The notes below the pieces were generated by a model. It had not been told where the DNA came from, searched no databases, and saw only the letters and a program-made list of their open reading frames with translations. A stretch of DNA of 64,000 bases. Origin: Fulvia fulva. Its lineage: Eukaryota > Ascomycota > Dothideomycetes > Mycosphaerellales > Mycosphaerellaceae. The translations under genes were made by a program, and so were the position numbers. Numbering within the stretch: the first letter of the stretch is position 1; each line of letters begins with the position of its first letter. This document shows positions 45,079-57,787 of the stretch, one piece after another. Location of the stretch: contig NC_063024.1 in NCBI RefSeq assembly GCF_020509005.1, forward strand, positions 620,001 through 684,000. The letters are read 5' to 3'.

Positions 45079-46741
45079 GCACGGGGGTCAGGGTGCCTGG
45101 ATAATCGTTATCTGATTGCAGCACCATCCTGGGTCAGGCTGGCCACATATTCCGAGGTCACACATTTCATCTGCGAGAGTGGCTCACACAGACCTGCAAT
45201 CGACGTGATGCGTCGTTCCTAACTGCCGAACAATCAACAGATGCTGACATGCTCACGATACTGGGTCAAGGGTGGGCTCAACGCGTGCGTTACGGGAGTC
45301 CTCCAAAGTGTGCTTGACTGCGATAGATGCAGCATCTGACAGAAAGACCGAGCGGTGTGCCAAATAACATCGCTGTTGTTGTGTAGATCCTGTGGATTCC
45401 ATGACGCCCAGGACGAACCTGGGGGCGGATCACCTGCCCTGGTCAAACTGCCAGATGGATGACTCGAGTGAGGTCGTTGGCCCTGGCCATTGACCTAGGC
45501 TCGGTGCCTTGCACGCGATGCTTCGTGTTCGACCGAGGCATGGTGTTCAATGCTCATCATTCGCACGTTTCATCCATCCTTTGTGCAGATGCTGACTGCA
45601 GTATCGCCATGTGGGATCGTTACTTTTCGGATCATCAAACTTCCGGCTGCCCTGTCCGGCTGTCAGACGCCAGGGGAGCTGGTATAGCTGTTGCGTGGAA
45701 GACAGGACTCCGCCACCAGAACACGCACCACTCCAGTCGCTTCAAGAGCTTCGCGGAGGCCTGCTTTCAACATCTTGTGCTTGAGGTCAACTAATTGCTA
45801 CGATTTGGTGAGATTTTGCAGCTCACACCGACTTCCATCGATTTCGATTTTGAAGCTTCTTCGGTTCGTATGGGACAGCCATGAAGTTCCCACAGAACAG
45901 TGTTGGAAAGATCTGCTGGCTTCTCACGTATATCGCACGCAGGAGGGCCGGACCAGATCGAAGACGGCGTGCGACGGCTGGCTCGTACAGCGAGGCGCAG
46001 AAGACGGCGGACCGGTATCGTGTGAAGAGTTGACGTTTGCGCGTGTAACGTGCATTCCGGAATAGCACTCGCAAGACCATAAGGTTCCGACGAGGCCAAA
46101 TGTATGGTCATCTGTGGGGATTTACTTGATCAAGAGGCGGCACGCAATCCGGGTTTGAGAGTTCCTCGACATCCTGATGCTCCTGCTGGCTCTTGGCCTC
46201 GAAGGTCCCGTGTTGAGCTCGGATGGCGGGTGTCATCGATGCAACGGCTGCTGCTTTCCAGCAAGTTCTGGTGTCACGAAGATGGATGGGACTGATATGG
46301 GGATCATCGCCCCGGGTCCAGTGCCCGGCCGAGGACCCAAGAGGTTCGGACATAGCCCAGAAAGCTGCTTGTACCGGACGTGCAAGATCTTTTGAGATGG
46401 AAGGCGAGAAGGCCTCTTCACGACATTCTCTACGGGCTTTTGCTACTCCCGGATCGCAATTGCCGAGCCCTAACCCTTCACAAGATAAGGTTTGTGGAGT
46501 TCATAGTCTGCAGCAGTGGCCATTCAGATCCTCCCTCGGACATACCAAAACGCCACTGTTCATCGACACAATCACTATAGGGGTCGTCGGCTACCTCGAC
46601 TATCCGTCGTCCGAGCAAGAACGGGCAGTATGTATTCCTTGCAATTGAGGCCTGAAGACATGTTGACCACATCTTCGCTCAGCGTTGGCACGGCGAAGTC
46701 GACAGCTGCAACATTTCAGTGTTGGGAACGGTACACTCGCC
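45079..46741. other. Intergenic stretch upstream of the P450 gene
   Basis: Several short frames, none with recognisable domains. A relaxed AflR-like sequence (CCG-N5-CGA) lies at 46604-46614 but fails the full consensus. Confidence 0.35.
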
Positions 46742-48432
46742 ATGCTGGACTTCATGACTGGCACGACCATGTCGGGGTATCTTAGTGCCTTGCCACTCTT
46801 ACTTCTGGCGCTGTACCTACTTTACAGACGTTCAACAGGACATGACCAGCTACCTCTCCCGCCTGGACCGACTGGCCTCCCGCTCATTGGTAATCTCCCC
46901 GAACTCCTCTCATCTGTCAAAGATGGAGAGCAGCATCTCCTTTTCCAGAGATGGGCCCGCCAGTTTGGCGCAGTTTACAAAGTCAAGCTCGGCCCACACA
47001 CGCAATACATGGTGAACACGGATATCGCCGTCAAGCAAATCTTTGACAAGCCTGCTGGTGTCTCTGCGAATCGCCCCGCCTGGCTAGTCAGCAGCCACCA
47101 CATGTGCAATGACTGGAATGTGCTTCTCATCAACGCAGACACTCCACGATGGAAGCATCAACGCAGAGTGACTCAAGGCAATGTTGGCAGCATTCCTCGA
47201 GCAGATGCGGGGCTGCCGTTCTTGCACTACGAGACGTTGAAGTTCATGCACGAGGTCGTGAACGACTCTACCATCAGATCATCGGGACCGGCATTGTGGA
47301 ACTCCATCATGAGGTATACATACAGTGCGTTTAGCACACAGATGCTGGGGTTCGATGTGCCAAAGTCCACTGATCCCGCTATTGGTTACATACACGGAAC
47401 TGGAATCGCGCAAATTCTGGGTACATTACCTGGCGCTCACCTGGTGGAGGTACTTCCTTTCCTCGATTACCTACCACTCTTTCTGAAACCATGGGAGCGT
47501 GCTGGTCGAGAACGATTTCGGCGAGACCTGGCTTGGAGTGTGAACAAGCTACGAAGAATGAAGAAGGCCTCGGTCGATGGTGTAGCTGTGACGGAGTCAC
47601 TACTCTACAAGGTCGTCGAAGACGAGAAATCACTTGGCTTTCCTTCCGAGGAAGAGGGTGCCTACTTTTGCTTGATGCTGACCATCGGTGCGGCTGATAC
47701 CAGTCAGATCTCTACGTGGTCATTCATTGAGGCCATGATGGAGTATCCTGAGGTGCAGGAGAAAGCTCGCCACGAAGTTGACAAAGTAGTTGGTGACCGA
47801 ATACCTGAGTTCGCCGACTACGAGAGCATACCCTATGTGCGGTGTCTTGTCAAAGAGACCTGGCGATGGAGACCTCCTGTAGGTCTAGGTCATCCTCATG
47901 TCACAACTGATGACATCGTATACGATGGCATGCGGATTCCGAAAGGCTCGCATATCCACCTGAACGGGTACGCATTGCAACACGATCCCGCTCGCCATCC
48001 ACAGCCGGACAATTTCATTCCAGAGCGATTCGAAGGCGACATGACTAGCGTCATGCAGAGCATCAATTCATCGGATGTGCAGAAGCGAGACCACTTCGCT
48101 TTCGGTGCGGGGAGACGAATATGTCCTGGCTATGATGTTGCAGAACGGTCCCTAGCTGTTGCGATTATGCGGCTACTGTGGGCATGTGAGATCAAACCCT
48201 CTCCAGATGCAAAGCTGCCACTGAATATCGCAAATTGGCGTGGTGATTTCCCGGGTCTGCCAGGCTCAAAGATGCCCGTCATGATGGTGCCACGAAGTGA
48301 CGAGAAAGTAAGGCTTATCAACGAAGCCTTTCAGTCTGCCAATGATGCTCGACAGAACGTGGTAAGTACACTGTATTGCCCCGGCATCTAGAAGTTTAGC
48401 TGACACGGTTGTAGGAGCCGCTGGATATCTGA
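46742..48432 (+). CDS. Cytochrome P450, class E group I type
   Basis: Exon 1 is 46742-48361, and an 18-base last exon, 48415-48432, follows a clean intron (GTAAGT, branch CTGAC, GTAG). Total 545 residues. An N-terminal membrane anchor (ALPLLLLALYLLY) is followed by LPPGPTGLPLIGN, the I-helix IGAADTSQ, the K-helix KETWRW (E-x2-R) and the heme loop FGAGRRICPG (Cys about 461). The frame is open upstream but without an ATG, so 46742 is the best start. The pattern resembles CYP64/OrdA-like and other fungal multi-ring hydroxylases, but I cannot assign a family. No lesion. Confidence 0.85.
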
Positions 48433-48455
48433 TTCTAATACGCCCACACTTGATT

Positions 48456-48589
48456 CTGGAAAATGTAACGGACTTTGAAATTGAAAACGACAACAGATAG
48501 CCGATACAGGATATGCTCTATACTGGAAAATGTAACGGACTTTGAAACTGAAAACGACAAGAAATAGCTGATACAGGATATGCTCTATC
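48456..48589 (+). repeat. Tandem duplication, 67-bp unit, two copies
   Basis: CTGGAAAATGTAACGGACTT begins both units at 48456 and 48523, and similarity continues to the end of each unit with a handful of substitutions. It lies just after the P450 stop codon, in the 3' untranslated or terminator region. Confidence 0.7.
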
Positions 48590-49117
48590 GTCAGCATGCT
48601 ATAAAAATGGCACGTGATGGCACGCGCTTTTCGCCCGGCAAATGCGGCTGTCTTCACTATTTCCGTGCTCCAATTCTTCCCCTCCGCCCCGACCTCTATT
48701 TCTGGTAAGTCGAGATGTTATTGCAGTGGTTCGCATTTCGAAGATGCCGCCGGCAAAGTCACAATGGAGTTGACTCACGTGGTTGAACAATAAGATGTAA
48801 TTCAACCACCTTACCTGCTACAGCATCCACAAGGACTATACGCTCCGTCCTATGACTTGACCTTGATGGCAGAGAAGTGGTCAGACTATCATATCAAACC
48901 TTAAACGACGACACACGATCCACAAGTCTTTGAGTGATCAGCCGACATAGCTTCAATGGCAGCGCGTCCCCTGCGCTCGGCCACGGCCATAGAGCAAGTA
49001 CGTCTCATCACTTCTTTGCTCCGAGACATTCACCCGCAGAGCATGTTATCTGTAGTCTCGAATTGTCACTCGCCCGCTGGACATCGTATTAACCATCATG
49101 TCCGATAGTATGCCAGC

Positions 49118-50524
49118 ATGACATCAAGTCAGGCGATTGTCGCTTCCGAGCCAGGCCCTGAGCACCACGGCGGAGACAACTGGGAGATGACCGATATCAG
49201 GGTACCGACCGAGCTCAAGGACGGCGAGATCCTGGTCGAAATGGTGGCTTCCGGCATCTGTCATACTGACATTGCTTTGACGAATCCTCATATGGGGCAG
49301 ACGTTTCCTATGGTTGCTGGGCATGAAGGTATCACAGTCCTTCAAGATCCGTTTTGAGTACCCAACTGACTCTCATCAGGTTCCGGATATGTCAAAGCCG
49401 TAGGACCGAATGTCACAAAGCCAGTCAAGCCAGGCGATCCAGTGCTATTATCCTTCGACAGCTGCAGCAACTGCAAAGAATGCCACTCGAAACGACCTGC
49501 TTACTGCGACACATTTGCCCCCATGAATTTGTTTGGCGAGTCAGATGTGTTCAAAGGAAGTGCTGAAACGCAATCGATTGGCGCGAAATTTTTCGGGCAT
49601 TCTAGCTTTGCGAAGCTCAGCATTGTCAAGGAAACTACTGTGCTCCCCGTAACAGGCTTGATCAAGAACGACGACGAGCTGAAGCTGTTTGCCCCACTTG
49701 GGTGCGGGATCCAGACTGGTGCTGGAGCTATCTTGAACTTGACGAAGCCAGGGCCGGATGATATTGTTATGGTCTGTGGACTTGGAGGTGTTGGGCTGAG
49801 TGCTGTGATGGTTCGTGAAGCTACGTGAATTGGGCGATATAGTTTACGCTGACAGTCATGAAGGGCGCACATATTGCTGGCTGCAAGCAGATCATCGCAG
49901 TCGACAAGAATCAGGCTCGCATCGATATTGCGATAGCTCAGTTCGGCGCAACACATGGACTGAACACGAGTGGTCTCGAAGACCTCACTGCTGCCATGAA
50001 GCATATCGCTGGAGGTCGTGGACCAAATATAGTGGTCGAGAGTAAGCAGCAACCCGCTAACCTGGGCGTGTGTGATGCTGACCATGGTCTCCAGCAACCG
50101 GCTTCCCTTTGGTACTCGAAAGCGCCTACTACGCAACAGATACACGAGGTGCATACGTACAAGTTGGCGGACCAACAAAGCCAGACTACAGATTCGCCTT
50201 GGATCTTGTCCAGCATCTCTTCCGTGGTGTCAAGTTATGGGGCTGTGTCGAAGGCGATAGCTTCCCAGGAGAATTCATCCCGCAACTCATACAGTACTAT
50301 AGAGAAGGAAAGTTACCGGGTATGTTGGCGGCCACCGGATCGTGCATGAATGCGACGCTGACCTGTTGCTGTAGTGGACAAGATGGTGAAGTACTATGAT
50401 GCCAAGGACTTTAAGAAGGCCTTACATGTAAGTTGTACCATCGATGTATGGGTTGGGTATGTGTACTGATTGGATGTAGGACATGCACGCAGGCGAGACG
50501 ATCAAGCCGGTTCTCGTGTGGTAG
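49118..50524 (+). CDS. Zinc-dependent alcohol dehydrogenase, MDR family (aryl-alcohol type)
   Basis: Six exons, 49118-49328, 49380-49810, 49864-50041, 50095-50319, 50375-50427 and 50480-50524, join in phase to 380 residues. The catalytic zinc site is GICHTD and AGHEGSG, the structural zinc has four cysteines in SCSNCKECHSKRPAYC, the cofactor motif is GLGGVGLS, and VQVGGP follows. This pattern fits NAD-dependent aryl- or benzyl-alcohol dehydrogenases. It is not the short-chain AdhA of the aflatoxin pathway. It follows the P450 in the same direction by 0.7 kb and could act with it, but that is inference. Confidence 0.88.
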
Positions 50525-51807
50525 CGGGCATTTGCAATGGCATTAGCAGATCAAGATTCACATTGGTGCATCTTCGCTCGGGTGCAACAGCAGTCTGAGT
50601 CTGCTGCACTTTGTGATGTGACCTTTGCGGCAAGTTCACTTTCGGTCTGCCACAACGGTTCATTCCTTAGATGCAGGTAGACGAGTGAATGCACAACAAG
50701 CGTATGAGATCAGACCTTGGAAGCAAACGACACCTCGCATATATCCAGACGCAGTCTGTTCGCTCCCACACTCACTAGAGAACATAGTTCATCTCAACAG
50801 TCGTTCATCAGCACAGCACGGTGCTACCAACACGAGAGCAGTTCATGCAGTCACTGAAGTTCTAGCAAGGGCACGAGATGGGGGACTGTGACGAGTGCTC
50901 AATCTACCGAATATCTGAAGATCAGTCACATAGCCAGAGGGGTCCGAAAGAGAATCGCTGCCGTGACTATGGCTTAAGAAAATCACAAAAAGCTTTCTCG
51001 CCAAGGATGTCACAATCTTGAAGGTTCCATTCCGACGATGAAGGGAACGAACAATCGCTGTCATTACGGAGCGTGACTGCACGGTTCAGGCGTAGACAGG
51101 AACAGCTATTCACTGTAGGTACGCGCGGCAACGGCCAGCGTTAGGGACGAGGAGGTAGCTCAAGACCAAAACCACATCCCGACTTTTCCAGGCTCCAGCA
51201 TAGAATCGATGCAGATATCCTCCCTTGTTACTCCCAGTGATGACCATTGACGACCAAATCGGAGCTCGGTCTAACATAATCATCAATTCATGCATCCAGG
51301 CACCAGTACATCGCTGTGCAGCAACAAGCGGTGACCCAAGATCGAACTCCGAGCTGAGAAGTTTTGGTGCGGAGCTCGCACTCGCTTGCAGTCAGTCAGC
51401 AAATGATGCAGGTCAGGCAGCAGGCTCATGATATAGAGGACTTGTTGCGACCATGTGTACTCCGACTTGTGATTCAAGCCTTTGATTAGCATCTTGTCTC
51501 TATTGGTGCTGGAGTTGTCCCAAGACCGTGGACCGTCTCGTTGGCGAGGAGTGATATGATACGGTCAGTATGAGACCTCTCCCAAATCGCGAGGGAAATG
51601 ATATGACGCGGGCTTCGTGCTAGGATGCACCCGCAAGAAAGAAAAGAAAAAGCAAGAGACCAAGACAAGATCACAACAGCGACAGAACATCATTCATTCG
51701 GGTATCATTGATATCTCGAGACAAGACATCCTCGTCCAACTTCTTCGTCATATCATTTTCCTCGTGAGTTTGCGAGTCTAGTGCTCATACTGACAACAAA
51801 CATGCTT
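50525..51807. other. Convergent spacer
   Basis: Nothing recognised between the alcohol dehydrogenase and the OPT transporter 3' ends. Confidence 0.35.
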
Positions 51808-54256
51808 CTAGCAAGAGTTCGCTGGGCACGCAACGTTTGTGCCGTACGGCGATGGACCGGCGATACCTGCCACCTGGAAGACGGCGTTGATGACACCGCC
51901 GATACCCTCGCCTGCGATGAGACCGGCGGCGATGGCGTAGCCGTAGATGTCGAAAGATTTGGGGTTCTTCTTCGCCCAGTAAAAACATGGCAACTGCCGG
52001 CGACGTTAGTAAATGCTTAATGAAGGTGACTGGGTTTGAAGGAATAGTACTTACTGCACCGATGATCATAGCAAGGCCGTAGTAGGTCTGTGGCAGCACG
52101 AATGCAAGACCAATGCACATCATGTTGGGGTGGTACACGCGGTACTTCTCCCAAGTGCCGCGGTACGCATAATGCCTGACGAAAATCATAGCAGCACCAA
52201 AGATCGAGAAGCAAATGGCGAAGATTCCAGAGCTGGTAGGGACCGGGAACTCTGGATCGGTCATGGCGACAGCAACAGCACGCCACGCAGAGACGGATGG
52301 TGCGCTGAATGGGCAGACCTCAGCGTTGATGTCGAGGATACATGGGTACGCCTTGGCGAAGAGCATGAAGAGCGCTGGAGCCAAGAAGCAAGCCACGATC
52401 GTTCCGAGACCTTGTGCGATCCATTGCTGCTTTGGCGAAGTTCGGAGGAGGAAACCGACACGGAAGTCGCCGACTAGATCGGAGGCCTGGTTGGCACCAA
52501 TGGAGGCGAGAGAGCCACCGAGCAAGTTGAGACGCTGTGCGTGCTCGACTTGCCAGTGCTCACCCTTGGTCGCGCCACCGAGGACGATCTGAGATGCCTT
52601 GGATGCAGCGGTGAGTGGTGTGATGTCGGTGACACCAGCGCATTGCACGGCCAGCAGGGAGAAGAAGAAGGCCAGGAAGATGGACAGCAGACTCATGCCG
52701 ACTGGCATTTCGAACTGGACACCCATGACGACGCAGGTAAGGATGATGACGACGACGATGGCTGGGAGCCACATGTACCACTTGACGAGCTCGTCGTCGC
52801 GAGCAGAGTCCTCGACGAGAACGGACTCGGTCTGGGCACCCTTGCGCTCGAGCTTCTCGGATCGCTTGCCCATCTTCTTCATGCCTGCGGCGATACCAGC
52901 ACATGATGCGCGGTAGATGGCCTTGGAGACGTAGAAGAAGACCTTGTACTGCAGGCCAAGCTCGACGAACGAGACGACAATCATGAGCAGGACACCCGGC
53001 CATAGCAGCCAGAAACGTGGGCTAGGAGTGTCCTTCGTGGAGGCTGCCGTGCCGAGCGATGCGAATGAGACGTAGCCGCCCCAGTGTGGGTCATCTGGAA
53101 CCAGTGCCATGCCGAATGCTGCGCCCTGGTTGACGAGAGATGGACCGATGATGCCCCAGGCCAAGATGGAGCCAGCGTAGAAGGAGATGGCAGTGTTAAG
53201 ACCGACAAGCATGCCAGCCCCGATGAAAGCTGGAGTCCACTCGATCATCCAGCCCCAGTTCTCGACGTTGATGGCGGCGTTGTTGTAGTTGCCCCAGATG
53301 AAGAACCAGGTGAAGATGTGCCAATCCCACAGGATGCCGATGGCATACTGGGACACGACACGGAGCACGAGTGCAGCAGAGAATGCAATGCTGAGAGCTC
53401 GCATCTTCATCTTTGCGATCGCCTCACCACCAGCTGCCAAGTGCATGGCACGGATGGTCATTGCAGTCGCGGAAGGAGTTGGGAATATCAACTTCAGCTC
53501 GCGTGCGACGTAGATGATGAAGAACTTTCGCAGTGGTGTCGACATCAGGAAACCGAAGTAGCCACCGACGATGGTCAAGGTGATGAGACGTGGGAAGTCT
53601 TCCCTTGGTGTGTTGAGAAGTCCCAATTGGTAGAGTGCTGGAATACCGGAGATGAACACACTCGACAGGCCACCGGCGGCAGTGGCTGCAGTCTGGACGA
53701 TGTTGTTCTCGCGAGGACCAAAGTCGCCTCCAAGGATAGGAAAGTTGGCTGGAAGTGCTCTGCCTAGTGGCTTGAGTACAGCGAAACCGATGATGGCACC
53801 GAACAGCGAAGCACCGAAAGTCCAACCAGTCTTGAGACCAAGGTAGACGTTGGAAGCATTCACCAGCGCACCGCAGACAACACCGATCAACATGGCTCGG
53901 ATGGTGACAATCGACTGTCGCTCTTCCGGTAGGTTGTCAAAGGGCTTGAAGGGATCCTGTTCCAGCTCCTCTTCGAGACCTTCTTTGAGGTCGGTCTCCT
54001 CCATTTCGCCGACATACGTGGCAGTCTTCTCGAATTCCTTCGCAGAGCCATCGCCGGTGTACTCTGGAGTGCCATGCGTGGTGCTGTCTTCCGGGGCATG
54101 GTGTACATTGAAGACATTCTGCTTCTCGGTCAATGGCGGCACATCCGGGTTGATGTTGCCCTGGCGTCGTGGTCAGTCAAGCTCCAGTGTCTCTGCACAA
54201 CACCAACTCACCATGGGCTGGATCTGACGCTCCACAATCTCGTTGACGTTCGCCAT
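51808..54256 (-). CDS. OPT-family oligopeptide/metal-chelate transporter
   Basis: Three exons: 54256-54212, 54160-52055 and 51993-51808, 778 residues. The first exon codes only 15 residues. I chose it because its donor GTGAGT and the acceptor CCAG join in frame to the acidic N-terminus. The body has the OPT landmarks SNVYLGLKTGWTFGASLFG, NNIVQTAATAAGG, WGWMIEW, ASDLVGDFRVGFLL and the ending GEGIGGVINA. About 14-16 membrane segments are visible. The type resembles the YSL/PT2 side of the family, which moves small peptides or metal chelates across the plasma or vacuolar membrane. No lesion. Confidence 0.9.
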
Positions 54257-56075
54257 GACTGCAATGGATGTCTTGCGACAAGTGTCTCTCACCACCGACA
54301 CGTATTAATAGGATCGCGACACGCGCGAAGGTTGAAGTGGACGAGTCCGCAGCGCATGGGACAATGCTCCAACTTAATATGCCATGCTCGTACAGGGTAC
54401 CCCCCTCCACACCAGGGTGATTAGTCCTTCAGGGTCCGGCGTGTCGTGCTGCATGGTTGCAACTGTCTATCGCGTTGTGCTACGGACTATCTTCAAGCCA
54501 ACCACTCACAAGCAACAGAGGCGTCGCTTGGACATCGAAGAAGCCGTGTATAAAAGTCTTGACTCCTGCTGTTTCCGGTAAGGCTCGGCGCAGAGGTGAC
54601 CTCGGATCAGCGCACAGATGCGCCCTCGTGCGAAGGATGGAGGCAAATAGAGAGCTAGCGGCGCAACATGTCCTGCAACGTGAAGCGCGGATATGGGATA
54701 TGGTCTAGGCCAAGCTGATCTATCGGTACAGTACTGCCGCAATGGTGCTCTGTCCCGCCATGGTGTAGGGCAGCGCACTCGGGGAAGCTGATAAGGTGCC
54801 CCGCGGCGGCGAATGAACGCAGCCAAATTACGAGAGTCCGCTGGCGTGATCTCGTGGCGGGACATGCTATCCCGGTGAGTTCGCTCAACACAGCACGCGA
54901 GCCTCGCCCAGATCGAGCTCAATGCCCGGCCTGCCAAGGACGAGGCCGTGGAGGCGTCCACCATGGCGCATGTCGGGAGCCAACCGAAGAGAAGCAACAT
55001 GAGCTGTCGGTGTTGTATGGACAGCTCGAGGAACAAGCACTTCCAGGGCCCGGGTCAGAAGCAATACTCACGTCATCTGTCAGACCAACATCTTCGATAC
55101 AGTATCGACATCGCTGTCGATGCTGCCGGTGAAGACTGGTCGATCCAGAGGCAGGACCAGGATGCATCGCCTCGTGCTCCCTCGTGCTGGCCTTCTGCGT
55201 CTCGTAATTTGTGATGTCCGTCATCAACGGCTCAGCATCCATCGCCTGAAAGAGCACATGAGCGAGTCATTCGACCGCCACTATCTCTAGACTCAAGATG
55301 GCAGGAGATGCAGAAGTGCTTGCAGCTGTCGAATCACAGCATGTCTCATGACATTTGTCTTCGGAGAAGCCGTGGCACGTGGCTGGAAGACAACTTGCAC
55401 GTTTCCCCCGCAGCCTTGGCAGAATGGCCTGTGCGCACCGGCTAAACTCTGCTTCGCCAAGCATCCACGCCGGCAGCAGCTGCCAACTCCCATCTCAAAA
55501 CCAACAACACCACGGCGAGCGCTTGTTCAAGCTATACCGAGCCTTTGAACACGCTCAAACACGGCAAACCGCCTTCCAAAGCGACATCAGCTGCACAAAC
55601 AACGCCATGCGGCACGACTCGTCATCGCGGCGCGCTCCGAAACATCCACCAAGCTGAGATATGGCTGATATGGCTGATACGAGCAAGCCCGGCTGCCTCT
55701 TGCGGACCGCGGAGGGAATCCTCATGCTGTCTGATGCTTCATCCTTCGCTTCATGCGCTGAACAGTGAGCAAGTTCCTTCATTTGTTCCATGCTCGGCAT
55801 CTGCCCTGCACGCCGCACACCTGCAGGGCATTGACACATCAACGTGGCAAACTTGACCGGAAGCAGTGCGATCAGCTGGAGGTGCGCGGGAGTTGATAGC
55901 TGGGGTGCTCGAAGGGTCTACGGCCGACTGCCTCGCGAGATCATTTACTGATATCCTGCCGTCCGCTCTTCCCAGTCTCGACGAACCGCGGTCTTCCTGT
56001 ACCGTCACTAACATCACGTCGCTCGGCACAACGACGAACGGTCATCTGACAAGACACTGGCTGACAAGGGCGCAA
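54257..56075. other. Gene-free stretch between the OPT transporter and nor1
   Basis: A frame of 176 residues on the minus strand and many shorter ones exist, but none shows a domain or matching splice structure. I see no supported gene in 1.8 kb. Confidence 0.35.
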
Positions 56076-56226
56076 TAACATCGACCACGGTCATGTCGGA
56101 TCCTCACTATCTCGCAAGCGTGTCGGAATATACGCCACCCCGACAGCCAACATATCCTGGTCGGGAGAGGATTTACCCGCGCGCTTGCGAGATGCTGAGG
56201 ATCCGACATGACCGTGGTCGATGTTA
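56076..56226. repeat. Foldback inverted repeat, 45-bp arms
   Basis: 56076-56120 and 56182-56226 are inverted copies (43 of 45 bases) around a 61-base centre. The arms begin TAACATCGACCACGGTCATG on each outer side. The hairpin ends 82 bases past the nor1 stop codon. It may be a tiny foldback transposon or act in transcription termination. Confidence 0.65.
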
Positions 56227-56307
56227 CATGCCAGAGAAGAGAGCGTTCCACACCATGGCTACTGACCAGCAAGCATCGCAGAATAGTCACCATACAGTTC
56301 GAGCCAA

Positions 56308-57325
56308 CTACCATGGCAGTCTGGATCCATCTTCATGCAGCAAGAACTGGCCCGACGACTCTTCCTTGGTAGCTTCATCAATCTGCAAAAGGTCTTCATC
56401 AGCAGTTGATCGCAACATTCAGCACACATCCTCGTAACTTACCCGCGCACAAATTCCATCAACACTCTGCTGCAGCGTCGTCGGCGCTTCCTTACGCCCC
56501 ATCAACCTGGCACCGGAATCTCCCATATCGGTCTGGACATGTCTAAGAATCATCAGCAACATGCTTTGCCAGGTACCCCTACCCCGGACGCGTACGCGTG
56601 AGCACTCACCCAGGATCAATCACAAACGACATCAACCACTTGTTCTCAAAATGGAACTTGCGAACAAGATAGTTCGCCGCCAATTTTGTCAGACCATACG
56701 CCCCGAGCGGCGCTCTTGCACACTCCTCCATCTGCGTAATGGTGCTAATGGGCGCACCGATGAAGACGAATTTCGCCTTCCCTGGTGCTGCTTGCTCCAG
56801 AAGCGGTCTCGTTGCTTGGAAGAGGAGGAGCACTGAGTAGCAGTTGATCTGCATGTGCTCCTTGACAGCGTCCAAAGGTAAGGTCGAGGTCGGTCCATAC
56901 GCGCCAGCGATCGCTGCATTTGCTACGACGACGTCTATGTGTCGGATGTTGTGTGTTGACTGCAGTTCCTCGACCACCGCGGCTGGATCTGTCTCGACTG
57001 CGCAGTCGAGCTTGACGACGATGAGGGAGCTGCCTTCGGCGTGTGGAAGCTCGCTTAAGGCTTTTGATTGTGTTGCGGCATTGCGGACACAGGCGATTAC
57101 GGTCGAGTCTGGTCTTCCGAGAAATGAGGCTACGAGGCCTTCGCCGATGCCTTCGATCTTGTCAGCAAAGGACATCTACCGAGAAGTAGCATCCAACACA
57201 CCTCTACTGGCACCAGTCACAAGATAAGTCGTCCTGTTTGTGCTTTCTTTCGGCCTATGGCCTATGGCCAATGGTGATGGTGTTGTGGAAGCTTGGCATT
57301 TTGATATCTGTCTTGTTTGGATCAT
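56308..57325 (-). CDS. nor1: Norsolorinic acid ketoreductase, Nor-1/AflD type
   Basis: Four exons, 57325-57202, 57150-56610, 56542-56443 and 56382-56308, join in phase to 279 residues. An SDR with TGASRGIG (cofactor), VVVANAA, and the catalytic YGLTK. The regions FVFIGAPISTIT, VRKFHFENKWL, IDPGHVQTDMGD and the final LHEDGSRLPW agree closely with what I remember of Nor-1 of Aspergillus. It reduces norsolorinic acid to averantin with NADPH in the cytosol. The start at 57325 is the only in-frame ATG upstream of the Rossmann motif. A nearer ATG at 57299 is out of frame. It is divergent from adhA with an AflR-type site between them. No lesion. Confidence 0.9.
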
Positions 57326-57497
57326 TCAATTTCCTCGATCGAAACAGCAACACGACAGCAGAGATGATGCCAGCAAGAAACATAACATCAAGCATGTTGC
57401 ATAGTGATCGCCTCATCTGAGGCTTCGAGATCCTCCTGTGGTGCTGCCTTCACTTCACCGAGCGATGGACTTCCGAGAACGGAAAGAACAGAATAGC

Positions 57498-57508
57498 TCG
57501 GAGTCCGG
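57498..57508 (+). promoter_or_regulatory. Candidate AflR site in the nor1-adhA spacer
   Basis: TCGGAGTCCGG fits TCGSWNNSCGR completely and is identical to the site at 8590-8600. It lies 173 bases upstream of the nor1 ATG and 686 bases upstream of the adhA ATG, so it could serve both genes. Confidence 0.6.
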
Positions 57509-57635
57509 TGTCTGCGCTGATTTCACTCTCGACACCACGACATAGGACCCAATATCAATGACAACACCAGTATGCAAAGTGCTGAAGCTCAAGATGTGAC
57601 ATATGGGCAAAAAGAAAATGTACTGGCATCACTAC

Positions 57636-57787
57636 GATTCGAACGTAGGCTTCCCACGCACAATCTCAAAGCTCGGTTGCAGTCAGGACCACAAAGTGAC
57701 CTCTTGCAACTGTTGCCTCCCCCGAGGTTGCTATAAACGGAAGTCTGCAGCCCCCCTTATGTGGTGGACGTGCTTACCACTGCACTA
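57636..57787 (-). other. tRNA-like sequence with A and B box
   Basis: On the minus strand, TAGTGCAGTGG (57787-57777) fits the pol III A box and forms a D-arm (GTGC/GCAC). About 130 bases later, CTACG-TTCGAAT-CGTAG forms a perfect T-arm with a B-box-like core. The acceptor pairing is imperfect and I cannot fold a normal anticodon arm, so this may be a tRNA relic, an intron-bearing tRNA or a SINE fragment. Confidence 0.35.

Noticed and set aside
46742..48432. P450 as OrdA (O-methylsterigmatocystin oxidoreductase).
   Set aside because: Only general group I motifs are shared, there is no full AflR site upstream, and it lies outside both mini-clusters.
49118..50524. Alcohol dehydrogenase as the pathway AdhA.
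   Set aside because: It is a zinc MDR enzyme. AdhA/AflH is a short-chain dehydrogenase, and the SDR at 58194-59264 fits better by class and position.
57252..57299. Apparent frameshift in nor1 caused by a 7-base tandem repeat behind the ATG at 57299.
   Set aside because: An ATG at 57325 is in frame with the Rossmann motif and passes through the repeat without a stop, so no lesion is needed.
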